NCBI RefSeq assembly: GCF_003111645.1
Contig: NZ_CP022187.1
Span: 4,464,001 to 4,528,000 of the forward strand
Source of the DNA: Parazoarcus communis
Lineage (GTDB): Bacteria; Pseudomonadota; Gammaproteobacteria; Burkholderiales; Rhodocyclaceae
DNA: 64,000 nucleotides
Reading direction: 5' to 3'
Below are positions 45,936 to 55,788 of this stretch, piece by piece (within the stretch, counting starts at the first letter, position 1; every line of letters starts with the position of its first letter). The notes below the pieces were generated by a model, which worked only from the letters and a program-made list of their open reading frames with translations, did no database searches and was not told where the DNA came from. The position numbers and the translations under genes were made by a program.

Positions 45936-46385
45936 TTACTGGTAACCGTCTTCGGTTGCGTCGTGGTTGATGCCGATCAGCACGCCACGTCCGCCGCCGA
46001 TGCCGCCGCCGGTATAGATCAGACTGCCCTGACCCTTGTAGTAGGTCTCGAAGCGATGTCCGTCAGTGCCGAAGTAGAAAGGAATCCAGGCTTTGCCGGT
46101 GACATAGCTCTTCATGTCGGAGCCGCGGCCGATCTTGTCTTCGACTTCGCCCTGCGACATGCCGATCTGCAGCGAAGTAAACTTGCTGTTCCTGGCGGGC
46201 TTGCCCCAGATCTCGCCATCGAAGCTGCCGTCGCGCGACTTGACCGTGCGATAGTCCTTGCCGTCTGCGGTTGTGCTTGCAGCAGGCTTGTCGGCAGCCT
46301 GTTCGGCCGGCTTGAGCGGGTTGGAGACGCAGCCGCCAGCGAGCAGTGCTGCGGCCGAAAGGAGTGCAACGAGGGAACGGTTCAT
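45936..46385 (-). CDS. lipoprotein with SmpA/OmlA-like domain
   Basis: A 149-residue lipoprotein: signal peptide with lipobox LLAGGC (Cys19), a low-complexity linker (about 20-45), then a small domain with LQIGMSQGEVEDKIGRGSDMKSY resembling the BamE/SmpA fold, and a Gly-rich ending (GGGIGGGRGVLIG). It probably sits on the outer membrane. Its insertion between gap and pgk, 21 bases after gap, is odd because it has no clear metabolic role. Confidence 0.8.
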   Translation of the reverse strand: MNRSLVALLSAAALLAGGCVSNPLKPAEQAADKPAASTTADGKDYRTVKSRDGSFDGEIWGKPARNSKFTSLQIGMSQGEVEDKIGRGSDMKSYVTGKAWIPFYFGTDGHRFETYYKGQGSLIYTGGGIGGGRGVLIGINHDATEDGYQ

Positions 46386-46406
46386 TGTTGTGAATTCCTC
46401 GCAGGA

Positions 46407-47420
46407 TCAGGCTTGAGCGACGGCTTTGGCAGCGTCGAGCATGCGGCAGGAATAGCCCCATTCGTTGTCGTACCAGGCCAGCACCTTGACCAGCGTGCCG
46501 TCCATGACGCGCGTCTGGGTGGCGTCGAAGGTGGACGAGTGCGGGTCGTGGTTGAAGTCCATCGACACGAGCGGTGCCTCATTGACCGCCAGCACACCCT
46601 TGAGCGCGCCCTTGGAGGCTTCGGTCATGAGCTGGTTGATCTCTTCCTTCGAGGTCGGGCGGCTTGCGGTGAAGGTGAGGTCGACCAGCGATACGTTCAT
46701 GGTCGGCACGCGCAGTGCGAAGCCGTCGAACTTGCCCTTGAGCGCCGGCAGCACCAGGCCGACGGCCTTGGCCGCGCCGGTCTTGGTCGGGATGATGTTC
46801 TGTGCGGCGGCACGTGCGCGACGCAGGTCCTTGTGACGCACATCCACCAGCACCTGGTCGTTGGTGTAGGCGTGGATGGTGGTCATCAGGCCTTGTTCGA
46901 TGCCGATGTTGTCCTGCAGAACCTTGGCGACCGGTGCCAGGCAGTTGGTGGTGCATGAGGCGTTGGAGACCACGGTCATCGCGCTCGTGAGCACGTCGTG
47001 GTTGACGCCATAGACGATGGTCGCATCGACGTCGTCGCCGCCCGGCGCGGAAATCAGGATCTTCTTTGCGCCCTGCTTGAGGTGAACTTCGGCCTTGGCC
47101 TTGGTGGTGTAGGCACCGGTGCACTCGAGCAGCACATCCACGCCGAGATCGCCCCAGTTGATGTCGAGCGGGTTCTTGGTGGAGAAGAAGGGGATGCGGT
47201 CACCGTTGATGATGATCATGTTTTCGCCTTCGGTTTCAACCGGGAAGGCGAAGCGACCATGGGTGGTGTCGTACTTGGTCAGGTGAGCGTTGGTGGCCAG
47301 GTCACCTGAGGCGTTGATGGCGACGATTTCGAACTGGTCACGCAGACCGAGTTCGTAGAGGGCGCGGACGGTACAGCGGCCGATGCGGCCGTAGCCGTTG
47401 ATGGCGATCTTGATGGTCAT
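46407..47420 (-). CDS. gap: type I glyceraldehyde-3-phosphate dehydrogenase (copy 2)
   Basis: A 337-residue GAPDH with [17 protein letters not shown], catalytic Cys156 in SNASCTTNC and [17 protein letters not shown]. The strand that usually carries an Asp selecting NAD reads AINASG, with Ala at 37. Loss of that Asp is known in other GAPDHs to allow NADP. So this copy may differ in cofactor from copy 1. It lies between transketolase copy 2 and the lipoprotein gene. Confidence 0.95.
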   Translation of the reverse strand: MTIKIAINGYGRIGRCTVRALYELGLRDQFEIVAINASGDLATNAHLTKYDTTHGRFAFPVETEGENMIIINGDRIPFFSTKNPLDINWGDLGVDVLLECTGAYTTKAKAEVHLKQGAKKILISAPGGDDVDATIVYGVNHDVLTSAMTVVSNASCTTNCLAPVAKVLQDNIGIEQGLMTTIHAYTNDQVLVDVRHKDLRRARAAAQNIIPTKTGAAKAVGLVLPALKGKFDGFALRVPTMNVSLVDLTFTASRPTSKEEINQLMTEASKGALKGVLAVNEAPLVSMDFNHDPHSSTFDATQTRVMDGTLVKVLAWYDNEWGYSCRMLDAAKAVAQA

Positions 47421-47513
47421 CGAAAAGTCTCCCTGACTGGAATGGCTGAAAAATCGAGTACCGACGCCCCCGGCGCCGGCACCTCTCGCGCCGGTCCGGG
47501 AGCGACGGCTTGC

Positions 47514-49535
47514 TTAGCTGATGCGTTGTTTTACGGACTGGACCACATGTTCGGTGGTGATGCCGAAATGCTTGAAAAGCTCGCCGGCGGGTGCCGATTC
47601 GCCAAAGCTGTCGATGCCGATGACGTCACCTTCGAGGCCGACATACTTGCGCCAGCCGTCGGTGACGCCCGCTTCCACCGCAACACGCGGCACGCCTGCC
47701 GGCAGCACCGACGCCTTGTAGGCGGCATCCTGACGGTCGAACACGTTGGTCGAAGGCATCGACACCACACGCACCGTGATGCCGTCGTCGAGCAGTGCCT
47801 TCTGTGCTGCGATGGCAAGGGCGACTTCGGAGCCGGTGGCGATGATGACTGCCTGCGCCTTGCCGCCTGCGGCCTCGGACAGGATGTAGCCACCGCGACG
47901 GATCTCGGCGATCTGTTCGCCGCTGCGGGCCTGGAAGGGCAGGTTCTGGCGCGAGAAGCACAGCGACGACGGGCCGGTCTTGCGCTCGATTGCGCATGCC
48001 CAGGCAACGGCGGATTCGGTGGTGTCGCAAGGACGCCATACATCCATGTTCGGGATCAGGCGCAGGGTGGCGGTCTGCTCCACCGGCTGGTGGGTCGGGC
48101 CGTCCTCGCCGAGGCCGATCGAATCGTGGGTGAAGACGAACACCTGACGCAGCTTCATCAGCGCAGCCATGCGCAGTGCATTGCGGGCGTACTCGCTGAA
48201 CATCAGGAAGGTGGCGGTGTAGGGGATCAGGCCGCCATGCAGGCTGAGGCCGTTGGCAATGGCCGCCATGCCGAACTCGCGCACACCGTAGTACACATAG
48301 TTGCCACCGGTCTCGCGGCTGACGCCCTTTGCGCCGGACCACAGCGTGAGGTTGGAGCCGGCGAGGTCGGCCGAGCCGCCGATCAGTTCGGGCAGCTTGG
48401 GCGCAAACGCTTCGATGCTGTTCTGGCTCGCCTTGCGGGTGGCGATGGTCTCGGCCTTGTCGGTGATCTTTGCGATCACGGCTTCGACGTGCGAGGACCA
48501 GTCGGCCGGCAGAGCCTTGTCGATCACGCGACGGCGGAATTCGGCGGCCTGCTCGGGGAAGGCTGCAGTGTAGGCAGCAAGCTTGTCGTTCCAGCCGGCT
48601 TCTGCGGCAGCGCCCGCCGAACGGGCGTCCCAGGCTGCGTAGACATCGGCCGGTACTTCGAACGGAGCGTGGCTCCAGCCGATCAGCGCGCGCGCAGCTT
48701 CGATCTCTGCTGCACCCAGCGGCGCACCATGTACGTCGTGGCTGCCCTGCTTGTTGGGGGAGCCTGCACCGATCACGGTCTTGCAGCAGATCAGGGTCGG
48801 CTGAGCGGTGTTGGCCTGCGCCGCCTTGATCGCAGCGTCGATCTCGACCGGGTCGTGGCCCTGCACGTCGCGGATCACCTGCCAGCCATAGGCCTCGAAG
48901 CGCTTCGGCGTATCGTCGGTGAACCAGCCGTCCACATGGCCGTCGATCGAGATGTTGTTGTCGTCGTAGAAGGCAATCAGCTTGCCCAGGCCCCAGGTGC
49001 CGGCCAGCGAACAGGCTTCGTGGCTGATGCCTTCCATCAGGCAGCCGTCGCCAAGGAAGGTATAGGTGTGGTGATCGACGATGTCGTGGCCGGGGCGGTT
49101 GAATTCGGCAGCGAGCACCTTTTCGGCCAGCGCCATGCCCACTGCGTTGGTGATGCCCTGTCCCAGCGGACCGGTCGTGGTTTCAACGCCCGGGGTATAG
49201 CCGTATTCGGGATGCCCCGGCGTCTTGCTGTGCAGCTGACGGAAGCGCTTGAGCTCCTCGATTGGCAGATCGTAGCCGGTGAGGTGGAGCAGGGCGTAGA
49301 TCAGCATCGAGCCGTGGCCGTTGCTGAGCACGAAGCGGTCACGGTCTGCCCACTGCGGATTGGCCGGGTTGTGCTTGAGGTGATGGCGCCAGAGGACTTC
49401 GGCAATTTCAGCCATACCCATCGGAGCGCCCGGATGGCCGGAGTTGGCCTTCTGCACTGCATCCATTGCCAGCGCGCGAATCGCGCCTGTGATGGGGTTG
49501 AAAACCGGGGGCTTGACGTTTCTGGACTGCGACAT
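47514..49535 (-). CDS. tkt: transketolase (copy 2)
   Basis: A 673-residue transketolase with [74 protein letters not shown] and [18 protein letters not shown]. All cofactor-binding residues are present. It follows phosphoribulokinase copy 2 after a 161-base gap and precedes gap copy 2. It is probably the general transketolase of the pentose phosphate pathway. Confidence 0.95.
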   Translation of the reverse strand: MSQSRNVKPPVFNPITGAIRALAMDAVQKANSGHPGAPMGMAEIAEVLWRHHLKHNPANPQWADRDRFVLSNGHGSMLIYALLHLTGYDLPIEELKRFRQLHSKTPGHPEYGYTPGVETTTGPLGQGITNAVGMALAEKVLAAEFNRPGHDIVDHHTYTFLGDGCLMEGISHEACSLAGTWGLGKLIAFYDDNNISIDGHVDGWFTDDTPKRFEAYGWQVIRDVQGHDPVEIDAAIKAAQANTAQPTLICCKTVIGAGSPNKQGSHDVHGAPLGAAEIEAARALIGWSHAPFEVPADVYAAWDARSAGAAAEAGWNDKLAAYTAAFPEQAAEFRRRVIDKALPADWSSHVEAVIAKITDKAETIATRKASQNSIEAFAPKLPELIGGSADLAGSNLTLWSGAKGVSRETGGNYVYYGVREFGMAAIANGLSLHGGLIPYTATFLMFSEYARNALRMAALMKLRQVFVFTHDSIGLGEDGPTHQPVEQTATLRLIPNMDVWRPCDTTESAVAWACAIERKTGPSSLCFSRQNLPFQARSGEQIAEIRRGGYILSEAAGGKAQAVIIATGSEVALAIAAQKALLDDGITVRVVSMPSTNVFDRQDAAYKASVLPAGVPRVAVEAGVTDGWRKYVGLEGDVIGIDSFGESAPAGELFKHFGITTEHVVQSVKQRIS

Positions 49536-49696
49536 GGTTTCCTCAAAGCCGGGAGGGGCGGCTGGAAAAAACGCGAATTATCGCCGAAAACAGGGGGTGT
49601 TTGGTAGTGGCGAGCCCTTTTGCAACAGTGGCCGGCCTGCCCGTTCAAAGCACATCGGCATGAATGGCCAGTCGGGCAGGCGCGCCAGCGGCGGAC

Positions 49697-50572
49697 TCAG
49701 ACCCACTGGCGGCGTCTTTCCATGAGCTTCCAGATGAGCGGGGTCAGGATCAGCTGCATGGCAAGGTCGAGCTTTCCGCCGGGGATTACGATGGTGTTGG
49801 CCCGGCTCATGAAGGCATCGTGGATCATTCGCAGCAGGTAGGGAAAATCCACGCCGCGCGGGTCCTTGAAGCGGATGACCACCATGGATTCATCCTGCGT
49901 GGGGACATCTCGCGCGATGAAGGGGTTCGATGTGTCGACCACCGGCACGCGCTGGAAATTGATGTGGCTGCGGGAGAACTGCGGCACGATGTAGTGCACG
50001 TAATCGTGCATGCGGCGCAGGATGGTGTCCTGCACTGCCTCCGGGGAGTAGCCGCGTACCCGTGTGTCGCGGTGGATCTTCTGAATCCACTCGAGGTTGA
50101 TCGTGGGTACGACGCCGATCAGCAGATCGACGTGGCGGGAAACATCCACCCGCTCGGAGACCACTGCACCGTGGAGGCCTTCATAGAACAGGCAGTCGGT
50201 GCCGACCGGGAGGTCTTCCCATGCGGTGAAGCTGCCCATGGGAAGGTTCCAGCGCATGGACTGGGCTTCGTTGTGGATGTAGTAGCGGCGGCGGCCCGTG
50301 GCGGATTCGCCGTAGGCGCGGAACAGGTTCTCAAGATCTTCCAGCAGATTGGCTTCGGGACCGAAGTGGCTGATGCCGCGTTCGCCCGCGCGCTCGGCCT
50401 CCTCGATTTGCGCTTTCATCTCGGCGCGGGTGAAGCGATGAAAACTGTCGCCCTCGACGATCGCCGCGTTGACGTTTTCGCGATGAAAGATCGCCTCGAA
50501 AGTATGCTTTACTGTCGTCGTGCCTGCGCCCGAGGAGCCGGTCACCGCGATGATGGGATGTTTCAGGGACAT
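49697..50572 (-). CDS. prkB: phosphoribulokinase (copy 2)
   Basis: A 291-residue PrkB-type kinase with P-loop GSSGAGTTTV at residues 12-21, AIVEGDSFHRFTRAEMK, ISHFGPEANLLEDLENLF and LFYEGLHGAVVSERV. Active-site residues match copy 1, so it should be functional. It heads the second carbon cluster, which has no RuBisCO. The substrate product is only useful to RuBisCO, so it either serves the cbb operon under other conditions or is a relic of a second operon. Confidence 0.94.
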   Translation of the reverse strand: MSLKHPIIAVTGSSGAGTTTVKHTFEAIFHRENVNAAIVEGDSFHRFTRAEMKAQIEEAERAGERGISHFGPEANLLEDLENLFRAYGESATGRRRYYIHNEAQSMRWNLPMGSFTAWEDLPVGTDCLFYEGLHGAVVSERVDVSRHVDLLIGVVPTINLEWIQKIHRDTRVRGYSPEAVQDTILRRMHDYVHYIVPQFSRSHINFQRVPVVDTSNPFIARDVPTQDESMVVIRFKDPRGVDFPYLLRMIHDAFMSRANTIVIPGGKLDLAMQLILTPLIWKLMERRRQWV

Positions 50573-50636
50573 GATCTGATCCGGAGGCGATGGTCGGAAG
50601 TAGGGCTGGGGTCGGGGCGGGCGCTCAGCGGCCGAT

Positions 50637-50888
50637 TCAGTCGTCCGCGTAGACGCGGGCGCAAGCCACCACCAGGACGTGAACCTCGGCCGCAGTCAGT
50701 TCGGGATAGCGGTCCCTGACGACGCGGTAGGCAAGGTGGTCGAGCGTACTGTTCGCCCAGCGACTCTCACGCGCAAAAAAGGGCGCGATCAGGAGGCTGG
50801 CTTCGTCGAAGATCTCCCGTACGCGGTGATATCGGCGCTGTTCAGCGCTTTCATCCTGCATGGACTGGGCTGATGCGGGTGAGTTCAT
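50637..50888 (-). CDS. small hypothetical protein
   Basis: An 83-residue helical protein, unrecognised: EQRRYHRVREIFDEASLLIAPFFARESRWANSTLDHLAYRVVRDRYPELTAAEVHVL contains no known motif (quoted in part here). It is charged at the start and hydrophobic towards the end. It lies 64 bases upstream of phosphoribulokinase copy 2 on the same strand, so cotranscription is possible. Confidence 0.65.
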   Translation of the reverse strand: MNSPASAQSMQDESAEQRRYHRVREIFDEASLLIAPFFARESRWANSTLDHLAYRVVRDRYPELTAAEVHVLVVACARVYADD

Positions 50889-50969
50889 AACGCTATCGGG
50901 GATGGCTGTTTGCGCAAATCATAACGCGATATGGTGCAGTGCAGTATCCTGCGATGATCCTTTTGGGCT

Positions 50970-51779
50970 TCAGGAGTGCGACTGCAGCCATGCGCGCCAT
51001 TCGTCGAACAGGGCCGGGCTGGCCGCCGCAATCACGCCGCGTTTGACCGCGGGGCCGGCCATCAGGGTGCCGCCATCGAGTGCCATCGCCAGTCCGCCGG
51101 ACTCCGAAAGAATCAGCTGGCCGGCTGCATAGTCCCAGAGCATTTGTCCGCCGTGCAGGTAGACGTCGAGTCGTCCGGCGGCCACGAAACACCACTCCAG
51201 CGCGCTCGAGCCGAAATTCCGTTGCGAATAGTAGGGCGGCCGTACCGCCAGTTCGTCCCCGAGATGGTGGCTGATGCGCTTGAAGTCGACGCCCGCAACC
51301 GCCTCTCGAAGGCGCTTGGAGCCCTTGCGCAGGGGCAGTTCGGTACCGTTGAGAAAGGCGCCCGCACCCTTGGCGGCATAAAAGCTCTCGTCCGTGATCG
51401 GGTTGTACACCACGCCGAAGCGGGGCTCGTAATCGACGAGGTAGGCGATCGACACCGCAAAGAAGGGGATGCCATTGGCGAAGTTCGTCGTGCCGTCGAT
51501 CGGGTCGATGCACCACATGCCACGCCGGCCCTTGCTCCACAGATGGCCCTGCTCTTCGGCGCTCATCTCCTCGCCGAGCACCGGCCCGGGCATCAGTTCG
51601 GGCAGGGCCTCGGTGAAGCGCTGCTGGGATGCGACGTCTGCCTCGGTGAAGAAGCTGCCGTCCGCCTTGCTGTTACGTGAGGATTTCAGGTAGCGGGGCA
51701 GGATCTCGTCACGCGCGATCTCCCGAACCAGGGATTCGAGGGCGCGGGCGCGGGCCAGGCGTTGTGCTGCAGTGGGCAT
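50970..51779 (-). CDS. inositol monophosphatase family enzyme
   Basis: A 269-residue magnesium-dependent phosphatase. Metal motifs are GEEMS (from residue 69), DPIDGTTNF at 92-100 and WDYAAG near 214. The family includes inositol monophosphatase, histidinol phosphatase and PAP phosphatase; the substrate cannot be told. The start at 51779 (MPTAAQRLARARAL) matches relatives; an earlier in-frame start at 51848 adds 23 residues. It is divergent from rsmE. Confidence 0.9.
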   Translation of the reverse strand: MPTAAQRLARARALESLVREIARDEILPRYLKSSRNSKADGSFFTEADVASQQRFTEALPELMPGPVLGEEMSAEEQGHLWSKGRRGMWCIDPIDGTTNFANGIPFFAVSIAYLVDYEPRFGVVYNPITDESFYAAKGAGAFLNGTELPLRKGSKRLREAVAGVDFKRISHHLGDELAVRPPYYSQRNFGSSALEWCFVAAGRLDVYLHGGQMLWDYAAGQLILSESGGLAMALDGGTLMAGPAVKRGVIAAASPALFDEWRAWLQSHS

Positions 51780-51907
51780 CTCAGGCACTCCGTCGTGGGT
51801 GTGGGTTACGAATAGCGCGGCCTCGCCAGCATCCGGCATGCCCTGCACGCAGGGAAGATGTTGGTGGCGAGGTGCCGCGGGGGAAGGTGCATGCCTATAA
51901 TCTTACG

Positions 51908-52630
51908 ATGATTTCACGCTTTCATTTTGATGGTGTCCTCCCGCCGGACGGCGAGGTCCCCCTTCCCGCTGCCGTTTCTCACCATGCCTTGCGCGTATTG
52001 CGTCTGGCAGAGGGTGAGCCCATGGTGCTGTTCGACGGTTCCGGTATCGAGGTCGATGCCCGCCTTGTGGTGCGGGGAAAACAGGGTTTCGCCGTGCTCG
52101 GCGAGCGGCATGAGATCAGCCGTGAGTCTCCGCTCGAACTGATTCTGGTGCAGGCGCTGGCGAGCGGGGACAAAATGGACTGGATCGTGCAGAAGGCGGT
52201 CGAGCTTGGTGTGGCCCGGGTGATCCCCGTGCAGGCAGAGCGCTCTGTTTTGAGGCTCTCCGGAGAGCGGGCGCAGAAACGTCAGGCACACTGGCAGCAG
52301 GTGGCGATTTCCGCCTGCGAGCAGAGCGGGCGCAATGTCGTTCCCGAGGTGGCGCCGATCCAGTCGCTAACCGCCTATCTTGAAGCGAATGCGGGCGCGG
52401 ACAGGCTGGTGCTTGCGCCCGGGGGGGAGCGGCCGCTGGCGGAACTGCCGCGGCCCGGGGCCGCGCTGCATCTGATGATCGGCCCCGAGGGCGGATGGAG
52501 CGACTCCGAGTTGAATGCATGCCGTGCGACGGGTGCCATTGCGCTCGGCCTCGGACCGCGGATACTACGCACTGAAACCGCGGGACTGGCCGCCATTGCG
52601 GCCATGCAGGCGCGTTGGGGCGATCTCTGA
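51908..52630 (+). CDS. rsmE: 16S rRNA (uracil-1498-N3)-methyltransferase
   Basis: A 240-residue SPOUT methyltransferase with an N-terminal PUA-like part (ISRFHFDGVLPP, HHALRVLRLAEGE) and the knotted SAM site near the C-terminus (LHLMIGPEGGWSDSE, LGPRILRTETAGLAA). KMDWIVQKAVELGV is also a family signature. The start at 51908 fits the family. It is followed after 54 bases by the polyphosphate kinase gene. Confidence 0.95.
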   Translation: MISRFHFDGVLPPDGEVPLPAAVSHHALRVLRLAEGEPMVLFDGSGIEVDARLVVRGKQGFAVLGERHEISRESPLELILVQALASGDKMDWIVQKAVELGVARVIPVQAERSVLRLSGERAQKRQAHWQQVAISACEQSGRNVVPEVAPIQSLTAYLEANAGADRLVLAPGGERPLAELPRPGAALHLMIGPEGGWSDSELNACRATGAIALGLGPRILRTETAGLAAIAAMQARWGDL

Positions 52631-52684
52631 AGCCCCAGTCCGGCAGTCCTCCCAAACGCAGATGCGATCACGAAAGGATGTCTG

Positions 52685-54172
52685 ATGTTTGAATCCGCCG
52701 AGTTGGGTCACCGTACCGACAAGGAAACCTACGACGAGGCCGTCCCCGCATTGCGTGCTGCCTTGCTCGACGCGCAGTTCGAGTTGCTCGATTCGAAGCA
52801 GTTCGCGGTGGTGGTGCTGATCAATGGCATCGACGGTGCGGGCAAGGGTGAGACCGTCAACCTTCTCAATGAATGGATGGACCCGCGGCATATCGAGGCC
52901 TGGGCTTTCGATACGCCGACCGATGAGGCATCGGTCCGCCCCTTCATGTGGCCGTTCTGGCGCGCGCTGCCCCCGAAAGGCAAGATCGGCGTGCTGTTCA
53001 ACAACTGGTACACCGAACCGATCCGCGAGCGGGTGGAGCGCAGCAGCAAGAAAGCCGATTTTGACCAGCAGATGGACGAAATTCGCCGCTTTGAGGAGAT
53101 GCTGGCCCACGAGGGCGTGCTGCTGATCAAGCTCTGGTTCCACCTCTCCAAGGATGGTCAGAAAAAGCGTCTGAAGGAGCTCGAAAAGGATCCCAAGACG
53201 CGCTGGCGTGTCACCGATCGCGACTGGCACTACTTTGAACGCTACGAGCGCTACCGGGACGTCGCCGGGCGCGCGCTGCGTCTGACCAGCACAGGTGACT
53301 GTCCGTGGACGATCGTTGACGGCAGCGATGCACGCTTTCGTGCGCTGTTTGTCGGTCGTGTGCTGCTCGACGGCCTGCGCAAGCGCCTCGACACCGCACA
53401 GCGGCACTGGATGCCGCGCAAGACGGCGGCGCCGCTGCCGCCCGCGATCGATTCGCTCAATCTGCTCAACAGCCTGCAACTCAAGCAGGACATGAGCAAG
53501 AAGGAGTACGAGGACCTGCTGGAACGTTACCAGGGCCGGTTGGCGCTGCTGACCCGCGATCCTGCCTTCCGCGAGCACGGCGTGGTGCTGGTCTTCGAGG
53601 GAGGCGACGCCGCGGGAAAGGGCGGCGCAATCCGGCGCATCACGGCCGCGCTCGATGTGCGTCAGTACCGCATCATCCCGATTGCTGCGCCGAGCGAGGA
53701 GGAGCTTGCCCAGCCCTATCTGTGGCGCTTCTGGCGTCACCTGCCGGGCCGGGGAAAGGTCGTGATCTTTGACCGCTCCTGGTATGGCCGGGTGCTGGTC
53801 GAGCGGGTCGAGGGCTTCTGCTCCGAGGCGGACTGGATGCGGGCGTATGGCGAGATCAACGATTTCGAGGATCAGCTGGTGCAGGCCGGTACGGTCGTCG
53901 TGAAGTTCTGGCTTGCGATCAGCAAGGATGAACAGCTGGCGCGGTTCAAGGCGCGTGAAGCTGAGCCGCACAAGCGCTTCAAGATCACCGAGGAGGACTG
54001 GCGCAATCGCGAGCGCTGGGACGATTACGCACGTGCGGTGTGTGACATGGCAGACCGCACCAGCACTGAAAACGCTCCGTGGACGCTGGTCGAAGCCGAC
54101 AACAAGCTGTTCGCGCGAATCAAGATCCTGCGCACGGTGTGCGAAGCCCTTGAGGCGGCAATGGCAAAGTGA
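52685..54172 (+). CDS. pap: polyphosphate:AMP phosphotransferase (two-domain PPK2)
   Basis: A 495-residue protein of two fused PPK2 domains. The first (about 1-250) has Walker A GIDGAGKG at 48-55, the second (about 285-490) has GGDAAGKG at 306-313 and FDRSWYGRVLVERVEGF. Class II PPK2 enzymes phosphorylate AMP to ADP with polyphosphate. The second domain is normally the active one and carries the complete set of motifs. Its neighbours rsmE and argA do not suggest a pathway. Confidence 0.93.
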   Translation: MFESAELGHRTDKETYDEAVPALRAALLDAQFELLDSKQFAVVVLINGIDGAGKGETVNLLNEWMDPRHIEAWAFDTPTDEASVRPFMWPFWRALPPKGKIGVLFNNWYTEPIRERVERSSKKADFDQQMDEIRRFEEMLAHEGVLLIKLWFHLSKDGQKKRLKELEKDPKTRWRVTDRDWHYFERYERYRDVAGRALRLTSTGDCPWTIVDGSDARFRALFVGRVLLDGLRKRLDTAQRHWMPRKTAAPLPPAIDSLNLLNSLQLKQDMSKKEYEDLLERYQGRLALLTRDPAFREHGVVLVFEGGDAAGKGGAIRRITAALDVRQYRIIPIAAPSEEELAQPYLWRFWRHLPGRGKVVIFDRSWYGRVLVERVEGFCSEADWMRAYGEINDFEDQLVQAGTVVVKFWLAISKDEQLARFKAREAEPHKRFKITEEDWRNRERWDDYARAVCDMADRTSTENAPWTLVEADNKLFARIKILRTVCEALEAAMAK

Positions 54173-54240
54173 GAGCCTGCCTGACCGGCGTAGGCAGCGG
54201 CAATGAAGATGTCTGTTACAAAACAGGGCTTCACGCTTTC

Positions 54241-54253
54241 TTGCAATGCAACA
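54241..54253 (+). promoter_or_regulatory. TTGCAATGCAACA palindrome upstream of argA
   Basis: TTGCA, A, TGCAA forms an inverted repeat in the 181-base gap before argA. It resembles the TGC-rich site before the phasin gene at 27180-27194. No role is shown; it may be an operator. Confidence 0.3.
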
Positions 54254-54353
54254 TCAAACTGCGGTTGTGTCCGTTAGAATTGAAACATGACAACAACGTG
54301 AGGCGGCGCACGCCAACGGCGGCAGTCGTCTGCTTAAACCAAGCGGTGAATTC

Positions 54354-55733
54354 TTGAGCGATGATTCTTCCCCTGAAACCACTGCCGATACCGGTGCAAA
54401 CAAGCCGGCGGCAACGGGTTTCGACTCGACGGCCCAGTTCGTGGCCTGGGTGCGTGGTGCAGCCCCCTATATCCATGCCTTTCGAGGCAAGACCTTCGTT
54501 GTTGGCTTTGGAGGCGAAGTGGCTGGTGGCGAGCTCGCGCAGAAGCTTGCCTACGACTGCAACCTGCTTGCCGCGCTGGGTATCCGCCTGGTGCTGGTGC
54601 ACGGCGCGAGACCGCAGATTGATGCGGAGATCGAGCGCAGGGGGCTCGAGTCGCGGTTTCACAACGGCCTCCGGGTGACCGACCCGGCAGCGCTCGAATG
54701 CGTCAAGTCCGCCATGGCGGTGACCCGCTTCGAGGTCGAGGCCCTGCTTTCCCAGGGCTTGCCCAATACGCCGATGGCGGGCAGCTACATGCGCGTGACC
54801 GGTGGCAACTTCATTACGGCGCGCCCGGTCGGGGTGGTCGACGGTGTCGATTACCAGTTCACCGGCGCCGTGCGCAAGATCATTGCCGACGAGATCAATG
54901 CCGACCTCGATCAGCAGAACGTTGTCCTGATCACGCCGCTGGGCGTGTCTCCCGCCGGCGAGATCTTCAACCTGTGCATGGAAGAGGTGGCAGAAGCAGT
55001 TGCGGTCGCGGTGAAGGCCGAGAAGCTGATCTACCTGTGTGATGCGCCGGGCCTGCTCGACAGCGACGGCGAACTGATCGAGTCCGTTACGGCCGACGAG
55101 GCGCAGCGGCATTTCGATGCGGGTGAGGGGCTTACCGAAGACCTGCACCTGTATCTGCCGTGTGCGATCCGGGCGGTTCGCAAGGGCGTCGCACGCAGTC
55201 ACCTGATCGACCGCGACGAGGACGGCGGCCTGTTGCTCGAGTTCTTCACTCACGCCGGTGTAGGCACCGTGGTGTCGCGGGACGCACTGTTCCGCCTGCG
55301 CGAAGCGGGTATCGATGACGTCGCGGCGCTGGTGTCGCTGATTTCGCCGATGGAAGCCGACGGCACCCTGGTGCGACGGGGCAGGGAGTTGCTCGAGCAG
55401 GAGGTCGAGCGCTTCACGGTGGTCGAGCATGACGGCATGCTGGTCGGGTGTGCGGCGCTCTACCCATTCACCGAAGACAACGCGGCCGAGCTTGCCTGCC
55501 TCGCCGTCGTGCCCGAATACCGTCGAGCGGGCCTTGGTGATCAATTGCTGAAGCGGATTGAGCGCCGGGCGAGAATGCAGCGCCTGGAGCGGCTGTTCGT
55601 TCTTACCACCCGCACTGCACACTGGTTCCGCGAGCGCGGTTTCAGTGAAATCGGACCCGAGACGCTGCCTCAGCGCAAACGCGATCTGTACAACCTGCAG
55701 CGTCGCTCCAAGGTGTTTGTAAAAGCGCTATGA
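54354..55733 (+). CDS. argA: amino-acid N-acetyltransferase (N-acetylglutamate synthase)
   Basis: A 459-residue two-domain enzyme. The amino-acid kinase-like domain spans about 35-290 (FVVGFGGEVAGGELAQKLAYD, LVLVHGARPQIDAE) and the GNAT acetyltransferase domain about 310-450 (LACLAVVPEYRRAGLGDQLLKRIE). It makes N-acetylglutamate at the start of arginine synthesis and is feedback-controlled through the kinase-like domain in relatives. No ATG is available in the N-terminal region; a TTG at 54354 with GGTGA upstream is the best start. Confidence 0.93.
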   Translation: MSDDSSPETTADTGANKPAATGFDSTAQFVAWVRGAAPYIHAFRGKTFVVGFGGEVAGGELAQKLAYDCNLLAALGIRLVLVHGARPQIDAEIERRGLESRFHNGLRVTDPAALECVKSAMAVTRFEVEALLSQGLPNTPMAGSYMRVTGGNFITARPVGVVDGVDYQFTGAVRKIIADEINADLDQQNVVLITPLGVSPAGEIFNLCMEEVAEAVAVAVKAEKLIYLCDAPGLLDSDGELIESVTADEAQRHFDAGEGLTEDLHLYLPCAIRAVRKGVARSHLIDRDEDGGLLLEFFTHAGVGTVVSRDALFRLREAGIDDVAALVSLISPMEADGTLVRRGRELLEQEVERFTVVEHDGMLVGCAALYPFTEDNAAELACLAVVPEYRRAGLGDQLLKRIERRARMQRLERLFVLTTRTAHWFRERGFSEIGPETLPQRKRDLYNLQRRSKVFVKAL

Positions 55734-55788
55734 ATCGCGCTGCCGCCATGCTCTCGCGCACGACATCGCCACCGGGGGCTGGCGGCGA

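Noticed and set aside
47442-49607. A 721-codon open frame on the plus strand opposite transketolase copy 2
   Set aside because: The minus-strand frame has all transketolase motifs; the plus-strand frame shows none and is a composition artefact.
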